Source of the DNA: Chloroflexota bacterium
GTDB taxonomy: Bacteria > Chloroflexota > Dormibacteria > Dormibacterales > Dormibacteraceae
Assembly: GCA_005880345.1 (NCBI GenBank)
Contig: VBGE01000010.1
Location: 1 to 18,542 of the forward strand
Reading direction: 5' to 3'
Length of the DNA stretch: 18,542 bases
Position numbers and translations under genes: made by a program. Each line of letters opens with the position of its first letter. Position 1 is the stretch's first letter. The notes below the pieces were generated by a model. That model was not told the DNA's origin and made no database searches. It saw only the letters and a program-made list of their open reading frames with translations. Shown here piece after piece: positions 13,951 through 18,542 of the stretch.

Positions 13951-14559
13951 ATCAGCGTCGGGCCAGATCGCGTTCCCCGATGCTGGTGGTCGGATTCGGA
14001 TGACATGCGGAGCTACCACGACAGCGAATGGGGACGTCCGGTACCCGATGACAGCCGGCTTTTCGAGAAGCTGTCCCTGGAGGGTTTCATGTCCGGCTTG
14101 AGCTGGCTGACCATCCTCCGCAAGCGCGAGAACTTTCGCGCAGCCTTTCACGGCTTCGACGCATCAGCGATTGCACGTTTTACTTCGCGCGACGTAGCGC
14201 GGTTGATGCGCGACGCCGGCATCGTTCGCAACCTGGCGAAGATCGAGGCGACGATCAACAACGCGCGACGCATGCCCGAGCTGATCGATGAGTTCGGCAG
14301 CTTCGCGGCCTACGTGTGGCGGTTCGAGCCGAAACCTAGGCGCCGCATGGTCTCGCGCGACGAGCTGGCGGCCGTCGGCCCTGCCGCCGAAGCCGTGGCC
14401 TTGAGCAAGGACCTGCGCAAGCGCGGCTGGGGCTTCGTGGGCCCTACCACGGTGTACTCGTTCATGCAGGCGATGGGCCTGGTCAACGACCACATGCGGG
14501 GGTGCGCGGCGGGTGCCGAGGTCGAGCGCCTGCGCCGCTCCTTCGTCCGCCCGCGCTAA
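13951..14559 (+). CDS. tag: DNA-3-methyladenine glycosylase I, apparent ATC start
   Basis: Base-excision repair enzyme that removes 3-methyladenine from DNA. Visible: RCWWSDSDDMRSYHDSEWGRPVPDD, the conserved N-terminus with zinc ligands Cys and His; LFEKLSLEGFMSGLSWLTILRKRENFRAAF, the family signature; and VNDHMRGC at the C-terminus with the other His and Cys zinc ligands. The first canonical start is ATG 14005, which drops the conserved RCWW block and the zinc Cys. The frame is open upstream to 13783 without ATG, GTG or TTG. ATC at 13951 gives xSVGPDRVPRCWW, a typical N-terminus, and 202 aa. It follows the thioredoxin gene by 20 nt. If only ATG 14005 is used, the product is 184 aa and lacks one zinc ligand. 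Confidence 0.9.
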   Translation: MSVGPDRVPRCWWSDSDDMRSYHDSEWGRPVPDDSRLFEKLSLEGFMSGLSWLTILRKRENFRAAFHGFDASAIARFTSRDVARLMRDAGIVRNLAKIEATINNARRMPELIDEFGSFAAYVWRFEPKPRRRMVSRDELAAVGPAAEAVALSKDLRKRGWGFVGPTTVYSFMQAMGLVNDHMRGCAAGAEVERLRRSFVRPR

Positions 14560-14573
14560 ATTAGCCAGGCGCC

Positions 14574-14673
14574 GGGGATGTACGGGAGCTGGTGCTCTCC
14601 GCGGTCTTCAAAACCGTTAGCGGGGCGCTGCTGAGGCGTCCTGGGTGGGTTCGATTCCCATCCATCCCCGCCA
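14574..14673 (+). tRNA. selC: Selenocysteine tRNA (anticodon TCA), complete with CCA
   Basis: The 100-nt gene has an acceptor stem GGGGATG/CATCCCC with discriminator G and encoded CCA. The D arm GGGAGC-TGGT-GCTCTC has six base pairs and a 4-nt loop, a mark of tRNA-Sec. The anticodon arm GCGGT-CTTCAAA-ACCGT carries TCA at 14608-14610. A long variable arm lies between about 14618 and 14643, and the T arm is GTGGG-TTCGATT-CCCAT. Bacterial tRNA-Sec is normally 90-100 nt. It starts 14 nt after the tag stop, so read-through from tag is likely. No selA, selB, selD or recognisable selenoprotein gene is in the window. The 3' 75 nt are duplicated at 17833-17907. Confidence 0.95.
14599..14673 (+). repeat. 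Left copy of a 75-nt tRNA-Sec direct repeat (putative att site)
   Basis: The segment from the 3' side of the D arm through CCA recurs at 17833-17907 in the same orientation with two mismatches (14619 A versus T; 14631 C versus T). Site-specific integrases commonly use the 3' half of a tRNA gene as attachment core and restore the gene on one side. Here the complete tRNA is the left border. Confidence 0.85.
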
Positions 14674-14963
14674 TGTCGTTGCCTCGCTGCCGGCAATGAC
14701 AGCCAAGATGACAGCCAAGTTCGCAGACGGTTCTGTAAACCGTCTGGGGCCCCGCGCATCCTTACCGATGCGCGCTCATCCAGCTGATCTTGAGCGGCGT
14801 CTAACCGGTAATCACGCGAGCTTCGGCTGCAATGTTTACCCGAAAATACAGAGCGATCTAAGCCGTCGACCCAGCTCAAACAGCAGTGGTGTCAGCGCGG
14901 GCGATAGGCTGGCGGTTGGACTAACAACCTCCCCTTTGTCGTCGTATTGGCGTCGGCCTCGCG
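14674..14963. other. Intergenic stretch with repeats and two perfect hairpins, no gene
   Basis: Holds repeat pair 1, then hairpin CAGACGGTT-CTGTA-AACCGTCTG (14724-14746, 9-bp stem) and hairpin CGCGCATC-CTTACC-GATGCGCG (14753-14774, 8-bp stem). Neither is followed by a T tract, so they are not ordinary intrinsic terminators. From 14775 to 14963 I see no gene or clear signal. Reading frames here, including those running through the tRNA, show no family resemblance. The hairpins could belong to the recombination site or to the 3' processing of the tRNA transcript. Confidence 0.6.
14697..14718 (+). repeat. TGACAGCCAA pair 1, 12-nt period, inside the left border
   Basis: Two copies of TGACAGCCAA at 14697 and 14709 begin 24 nt after the tRNA-Sec CCA. 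The same pair with the same period recurs at 17712/17724, and in part at 17921/17933. Repeats of this kind beside attachment cores resemble arm-type binding sites of tyrosine recombinases; that is inference. Confidence 0.6.
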
Positions 14964-17165
14964 CTAGGTCGTAGTGATCAAGTCCGGGTGCTCAACGAGA
15001 TTCACGGCGTCACCTGCGTCCATCGCCAGGCCACGCTGCCAGGCATTTGAATAGGCGGCGTCGCCAATACGGTCGCGTGCTTGGCCCAGCGCTTGCTCCA
15101 AGGCCTCCAGAAATGGAGAACGTTGGTTCCAACCCGTCGAGCTGCGCAGACCTTCAAATGCGGCGCCGAGGCAAACTCCAACTTCTGGTCGACCCATCGC
15201 GACCGCCTCGACTGCGGCGATTGGAAGTGGCAGGTTCAGGTCACCAAATGCACCGATGCGAAAGAGGCCGGCCAGGCACTCGGTGATCTCCGTCCACGCC
15301 CTATCGAGATCCCCATCGAGGTAATCCGCATAGCTCAGGACCATTCGGCCCAGAGCATGGCCGCGAGCATTGCCCAGCTCCGCCATCATCGACATTCCCA
15401 CTAGCGCGTGGTCGCGCGCCGGAGACGGTGCACGGTCAAGAAGGTCTGCGATGCCGAGCTCAAGGGTGGCGTAAGCGAGTGGCTCGCTTGTGCCGAGCGG
15501 CTGGAGAAGGTCGATCGCCTCGGTCCAACGCGCGCGAGCCGTCTTCCAGTCATTCAATGCACTGGCTGCCTCGCCGTTCCACACCAAGGCCAATCCGAGT
15601 TGGACGGGATCATCGAACTCGCTTAGGGCCCGGACACTTTCCGCGTGAAAGGCGGCTCCGATTTCAAGCTCGCCATTAAGACGCGCCAGCCAGCCCGACA
15701 TGATGAGCGCGCGGCCGCGCCTCACTGAAGGTGTCGGCACCCTTTGCAGTGAGGCCGCCAACAGGCGACGACCCTCGGCGACGCGGCCGCGCATGCCCCA
15801 GAACCAGCCTAGCTCGGTCGCAATCGCCAGGGCCGACTCAGGATCGTGCTCCAACGACCAGTTGAAGGCGGACCGAAACTCACCCAGCTCGTCCTCGATC
15901 CGCGGCAGCCACTCAGCCTGCTGCGGGCCCCGCAGGCCCGCATCTGCACCATCAGCTACAGCGCGGTAGTGCTGTGCGTGCACGGCTCTCTGAGACTCGA
16001 TGCCGCCCGCTTCGGACAGCCGCTCGCGAGCGTAATCGCGCATCGTGAGCAGCAGCCGGTACCTTGTGGGGCGGTCGGGCGTGCGCTCGGCAAGTAATAG
16101 CGAGCGGTCAACAAGGCTGTCGAGCAGTGACGGGACATGCTCGGCCGGGATTGCGGTATCTGCCACGACTGCTTGCGCCGAGTCGAGGAAAAAACCTCCG
16201 GTGAAGGTCCCCAATCGGCGGAAGACGAGCTGCTCTTCCGATGTCAGGATGTCATAGCTCCAGGCAACGGCTGCCTCAAGTGTTTGCTGTCTGGGATTGG
16301 GAGATTCACCACCGACCAGCAAGCGAAAGCGGCTCTGTAGACGCGCGCGAATGTCGGCAACTGACATCAACCGTGTGCGCGAGGCGGCCAACTCGATGGC
16401 GAGCGGGATGTTGTCGAGGTCGGCGCAGATCGACCGGATCAGCTCCGAGTGTTCGGCCGCGATCGAAACGTCAGGAGCGGCCAGGCGAGCGCGGTCTACG
16501 AAGAGACCCACGCCCTCGGCCGAGGAGAGCGGCTGCAGAGCCCAAACACCCTCGCCCGAGACGTGTAGCGGTTCTCGGCTGGTGGCGAGCACTTTGACTC
16601 CTGGGCTCACCGACAGAATCCTGCGCACGAGGTCCCTGCACGCTGTGGCGATCTGCTCGCAGTTGTCGAGCACTATCAGCCGGCGGCTGGAGGCCAGTTC
16701 GCGATCCAGATCTGCGACTTCGAGCGCGGCCGCAACCTCGGGTACCAGCAGCTTTTCGTCCTCGAGTGACTGCAGGTCCACGAACCACGCGCCGTCCCCA
16801 AAGTCACGCCCAACTCGCAACGCCACCTCGAGCGCAAGCCTTGTCTTTCCCGTTCCGCCCGCGCCCGTAATGGTCACAAGACGGGTTTGGCCAAGCAGCG
16901 AACTGACCGCAGCCAGGTCGCGAGTTCGACCGATGAAAGAGGTGAGCTGCACCGGAAGGCGGCTTGGTGCGGACTCGTCCGGAGATTGGGCCACCCAGCG
17001 CGCGATCTCGGCTCTGGTGTGGTAGCCGAGCTTGTTGCGGATCTGCTCCACGTGGTACTCGGCCGTGCGCTCGGACACGAATAGCCGGTCGGCGATTTGG
17101 CGGTTGGTTAGGCCTGCGCCGACTAGGTGCGCGACTTCGGTTTCGCGGCGGCTCAGCCGCGGCAC
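14964..17165 (-). CDS. LuxR-type HTH / STAND ATPase / TPR transcriptional regulator
   Basis: A 733-aa regulator. Residues 4-56 are a LuxR/FixJ HTH (LSRRETEVAHLVGAGLTNRQIA...SERTAEYHVEQIRNKLG). Residues 75-340 are an NB-ARC/STAND ATPase: FIGRTRDL, Walker A GAGGTGKT (101-108), Walker B RRLIVLDNCE (161-170), LATSREPL, and the NIPLAIELAASR motif. The C-terminal ~350 residues are helical repeats of TPR/bacterial AfsR-MalT type. STAND regulators are usually activated by ligand binding and oligomerisation and then bind repeated operator sites. The start is GTG at 17165, placed 6 nt after a -10 box, so the message may be leaderless. It lies between the two tRNA-Sec repeats and divergent from a small exported or membrane protein. 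No lesion is seen. The ligand and targets are unknown. Confidence 0.9.
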   Translation of the reverse strand: MPRLSRRETEVAHLVGAGLTNRQIADRLFVSERTAEYHVEQIRNKLGYHTRAEIARWVAQSPDESAPSRLPVQLTSFIGRTRDLAAVSSLLGQTRLVTITGAGGTGKTRLALEVALRVGRDFGDGAWFVDLQSLEDEKLLVPEVAAALEVADLDRELASSRRLIVLDNCEQIATACRDLVRRILSVSPGVKVLATSREPLHVSGEGVWALQPLSSAEGVGLFVDRARLAAPDVSIAAEHSELIRSICADLDNIPLAIELAASRTRLMSVADIRARLQSRFRLLVGGESPNPRQQTLEAAVAWSYDILTSEEQLVFRRLGTFTGGFFLDSAQAVVADTAIPAEHVPSLLDSLVDRSLLLAERTPDRPTRYRLLLTMRDYARERLSEAGGIESQRAVHAQHYRAVADGADAGLRGPQQAEWLPRIEDELGEFRSAFNWSLEHDPESALAIATELGWFWGMRGRVAEGRRLLAASLQRVPTPSVRRGRALIMSGWLARLNGELEIGAAFHAESVRALSEFDDPVQLGLALVWNGEAASALNDWKTARARWTEAIDLLQPLGTSEPLAYATLELGIADLLDRAPSPARDHALVGMSMMAELGNARGHALGRMVLSYADYLDGDLDRAWTEITECLAGLFRIGAFGDLNLPLPIAAVEAVAMGRPEVGVCLGAAFEGLRSSTGWNQRSPFLEALEQALGQARDRIGDAAYSNAWQRGLAMDAGDAVNLVEHPDLITTT

Positions 17166-17171
17166 GCGTTA

Positions 17172-17200
17172 ACGATACTCGCGGCCCCGGCGGCTGAAAA
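17172..17200 (-). promoter_or_regulatory. Promoter of the LuxR/STAND regulator
   Basis: On the minus strand TTTTCA (17200-17195), a 17-bp spacer and TATCGT (17177-17172) match the sigma-70 consensus at four of six positions each. The expected start site coincides with the GTG at 17165. The CCGGTA array begins directly upstream of the -35 box, a suitable place for autoregulation. Confidence 0.5.
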
Positions 17201-17246
17201 CCGGTACACGGCCGGTACCGATTTCCGGTAGCGAATCCGGTACCGG
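17201..17246. promoter_or_regulatory. Array of four phased CCGGTA repeats, putative operator
   Basis: CCGGTA occurs at 17201, 17212, 17225 and 17237, spaced 11, 13 and 12 nt, about one helical turn. Two copies sit in palindromes, CGGTACCG (17213-17220) and CCGGTACCGG (17237-17246). The array lies between the divergent LuxR/STAND gene and the small protein gene. Same-face repeats fit binding by an oligomeric activator, as with MalT-like STAND proteins. The regulator next door is the obvious candidate, but no binding is shown. Confidence 0.6.
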
Positions 17247-17289
17247 CCCCAGGGTGGCGTCAGCTGTCCGCACATAGCGTTGGCTCTGC

Positions 17290-17305
17290 GACCGGCGCTC
17301 CGGTC
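17290..17305 (+). promoter_or_regulatory. Hairpin in the 5' leader of the small protein gene
   Basis: GACCGG-CGCT-CCGGTC is a perfect 6-bp stem with a 4-nt loop, ending 9 nt before the AGGAGG ribosome-binding site (17315-17320). It could tune message stability or translation, or be another protein site, since it again contains CCGG. Confidence 0.35.
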
Positions 17306-17326
17306 AGCGACCACAGGAGGAATGAC

Positions 17327-17536
17327 ATGATCAAAGTTAGTCATCTGAGCGGGACCCTGCGCGGGCAGAACTTGACGCTCGCACTAATGGCCGTCGGGCT
17401 GCTGGCACTTGCGGGTGTGGGAGGCTACGAGATAGGGGCTACGGTCGGCCAGGCAAACGCCGCTCTGGCGCAGACAGCTCAATCCCAAACCTGCAGGACA
17501 AACGATGCTCCCCCCGCCACTGGTTTACAGCCTTAA
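17327..17536 (+). CDS. Small single-pass membrane or exported protein, 69 aa
   Basis: I do not recognise a family. AGGAGG at 17315-17320 with 6-nt spacing supports the ATG at 17327. The N-terminus is MIKVSHLSGTLRGQNLT, followed by a hydrophobic segment (LALMAVGLLALAGVGGYEIGA, about residues 18-38) and a polar tail with one Cys (SQTCRTNDAPPATGLQP). NAALAQ at about 45-50 could be a signal-peptidase site, giving a mature peptide of about 20 residues; otherwise the protein is a membrane anchor. It is divergent from the LuxR/STAND regulator across the CCGGTA array, so it may be the regulated output. A secreted peptide read back by the TPR domain is one possibility, without direct evidence. Confidence 0.7.
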   Translation: MIKVSHLSGTLRGQNLTLALMAVGLLALAGVGGYEIGATVGQANAALAQTAQSQTCRTNDAPPATGLQP

Positions 17537-17832
17537 CCCCGCATCGCCTCACACATGAGGCTGCGTCCTTGAACCAGGGCGTCGGCCACATTATTTTCAT
17601 GAGAGGTCGAAGGTTTTGACGGCCTAGTCTTGTCTCGATCTAGGCCCGGCAATGGAAATCAGTCGATGGTGTGGCCACTGCTCGTTCACGGCTTCCGTCC
17701 CACACCCAAAATGACAGCCAAGCTGACAGCCAACTTCGCGACCCGAGGCGGACGCTGACAGACGCCAGCCGACTCTTGATCCGGCAGTTCGATCTTGGGC
17801 GCACGTCCGCGGACGCCGGAGGACCCTAGAAC
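17537..17832. other. Intergenic stretch with hairpins and repeat pair 2, no gene
   Basis: Ten nt after the small gene's stop lies GCCTCA-CACA-TGAGGC (17546-17561), a possible weak transcription stop without a T run. GGCCTAG (17621-17627) and CTAGGCC (17640-17646) form a 7-bp inverted repeat with a 12-nt loop. TGACAGCCAA occurs at 17712 and 17724 with 12-nt period (pair 2). No reading frame here looks like a protein. The short frame that crosses into the tRNA copy on the minus strand is the well-known spurious translation of tRNA-Sec. Confidence 0.6.
17712..17733 (+). repeat. TGACAGCCAA pair 2, 12-nt period, inside the right border
   Basis: Copies at 17712 and 17724, identical in core and period to pair 1. 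They lie about 100 nt before the truncated tRNA-Sec copy. Both pairs have the same orientation relative to the tRNA sequence. Confidence 0.6.
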
Positions 17833-17907
17833 CCGCGGTCTTCAAAACCGTTTGCGGGGCGCTGTTGAGGCGTCCTGGGTGGGTTCGATTCCCATCCATC
17901 CCCGCCA
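17833..17907 (+). repeat. Truncated tRNA-Sec 3' copy, right border of a putative island
   Basis: 73 of 75 nt match 14599-14673, from the end of the D arm through anticodon TCA to CCA. The 5' acceptor strand and most of the D arm are absent (the upstream sequence is unrelated), so this is not a functional tRNA. It is the expected footprint of integration at a tRNA 3' end. It may carry an old att site used by more than one element. Confidence 0.88.
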
Positions 17908-17912
17908 AATTC

Positions 17913-17941
17913 GGCTGTCCTGACAGCCAACTCGACAGCCG
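17913..17941 (+). repeat. TGACAGCCAA pair 3 and an inverted repeat just outside the right border
   Basis: TGACAGCCAA at 17921 is followed after 12 nt by CGACAGCC (17933), a degenerate second copy. GGCTGTC (17913-17919) and GACAGCC (17922-17928) make a perfect 7-bp inverted repeat with a 2-nt gap. The arrangement 3' of the truncated tRNA mirrors pair 1 behind the complete tRNA, as if a second element begins here. Between 17942 and about 18041 I see no gene or signal. Confidence 0.5.
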
Positions 17942-18098
17942 CAGCCAACCGAGGCACGGGTCAGGACCGTGGGGCCGACATTAAGGGCAAACCAACTAAG
18001 CGTTCTTTTCTAAGGTCAGGTACACGGCCCCGGGTACGCCCTTGGCTGGCTGCTACCCGCTCCGGACTTTCGCGCCAGTCTCTCGCGACGAGTTTGTT

Positions 18099-18542
18099 GT
18101 GAGGGCCATCCAGCGACCGAACTTCGAGGCGATCGCCAAAAAGAATCCGAGCCCTGCGGACGGGCATCCATCACGCAACTCGGGCGAACCCGGCTATAAG
18201 GCGTCCGCCGACTACGTCGCTTCGGTGATGAGCGCGGCCGGTTACAACGTGACGATTCAGACCTACACATTCACGTACTACGCGTTCACTGGTGTCCCAT
18301 CCTGGAGCGAAACGTCACCAGCCGCCCAAACTTTTGGACTCACCACAGAGTGGAACCCAGGGCGGAGCACAGGCTCAGTCAGCGGTGCGACGCTTCAGCC
18401 GGCGGGCGGAATCATCATCCCGTCGCCTGGCGGCTCGACGAGCGGCTGCAGCGCAAGCGACTTCGCAGGCTTCGTGCCGGGCCGAATTGCTCTCATCCAG
18501 CGCGGGACGTGCTTCTTCGGCGAGAAGGCGCTGAATGCGCAG
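18099..18542 (+). CDS. M28-family peptidase with PA domain, 5' end abnormal, 3' end outside the window
   Basis: Translation reads RAIQRPNFEAIAKKN, then SRNSGEPGYKASADYVASVMSAAG, YNVTIQTYTFTYYAF and FVPGRIALIQRGTCFFGEKALNAQ. The GxPGYxASADYV block and the PA-domain motif GRIALIQRGTCFFxEKAxNA are those of secreted zinc aminopeptidases of family M28 (Streptomyces/Vibrio type). The catalytic zinc ligands would lie beyond the window. Such enzymes need a signal peptide, but the frame is open only from 18000, has no ATG, and shows no hydrophobic stretch; GTG 18099 and TTG 18042 are the only starts. So the 5' end was probably lost or rearranged near the island border, or a frameshift hides it. Confidence 0.75.
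   Translation, partial: MRAIQRPNFEAIAKKNPSPADGHPSRNSGEPGYKASADYVASVMSAAGYNVTIQTYTFTYYAFTGVPSWSETSPAAQTFGLTTEWNPGRSTGSVSGATLQPAGGIIIPSPGGSTSGCSASDFAGFVPGRIALIQRGTCFFGEKALNAQ

Noticed and set aside
14556..14879. Minus-strand frame across the tRNA-Sec giving a DGWESNPPRTPQQ-type peptide
   Set aside because: This is a familiar spurious translation of the tRNA-Sec complement. The matching frame at the second copy (17624-17908) is rejected for the same reason.
17546..17561. Intrinsic terminator after the 69-aa gene
   Set aside because: The stem is only 6 bp and is followed by TGCGTCC rather than a T run; kept only as a weak hairpin.
14599..17941. CRISPR array or integron attC-like array from the short repeats
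   Set aside because: Repeats come as isolated pairs with a 2-nt spacer, not as regular repeat-spacer units, and no cas or intI gene is present.
18021..18053. LAGC as a lipobox for the M28 peptidase
   Set aside because: The residues before it (YTAPGTP) are not hydrophobic, so there is no lipoprotein signal sequence.

Overview
The window is GC-rich, densely coded bacterial chromosome. Frequent GTG and TTG starts, weak or absent Shine-Dalgarno sites at many genes, and the protein family set (EF-G paralogue, rpsF-ssb-rpsR, class V aminotransferase-serA-DUF1015) suggest a soil Terrabacteria lineage of the Dormibacterota/Chloroflexota/Actinomycetota type. The phylum is an inference.

Layout. Positions 1-5448 are a leftward block. 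In transcription order it holds an EF-G-like GTPase, a GlpA-type glycerol-3-phosphate dehydrogenase with a C-terminal [2Fe-2S] domain, a small Fe-S protein, two hypotheticals, and a PHP-domain protein that runs off the left edge. Positions 5524-7907 run rightward: a 78-aa hypothetical, an HTH domain fused to an M24 aminopeptidase, and an XRE/TPR regulator. A broken leftward membrane-protein gene (7885-8473) shares a symmetric promoter with the rightward rpsF-ssb-rpsR operon. A serine-biosynthesis-like cluster follows (class V aminotransferase, serA, DUF1015), then a zinc-ribbon/thioredoxin fusion, DNA-3-methyladenine glycosylase I and a complete selenocysteine tRNA.

The right end is accessory DNA. 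The 3' 75 nt of tRNA-Sec is repeated (73/75 identical) 3234 bp downstream. Between the copies lie a LuxR-HTH/STAND-ATPase/TPR regulator, a divergent small membrane or exported protein, and a phased array of four CCGGTA repeats between them. Pairs of a TGACAGCCAA repeat with 12-nt period sit beside both tRNA copies, like recombinase arm sites. No integrase is visible. The window looks like a small integrase-less island at tRNA-Sec, probably followed by a second element that starts with an M28 peptidase gene lacking its usual N-terminus.

A second theme is damage to ordinary genes. serA lacks about 35 internal residues including the catalytic Arg. A membrane-protein gene has lost an internal segment and is frameshifted. 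Thioredoxin carries the first 17 residues of an FmdB-type protein. tag and the DUF1015 gene keep their conserved N-termini in frame but have ATC and ATA where the start codon should be. Either the assembly has small local errors or these lesions are real; read mapping would decide.
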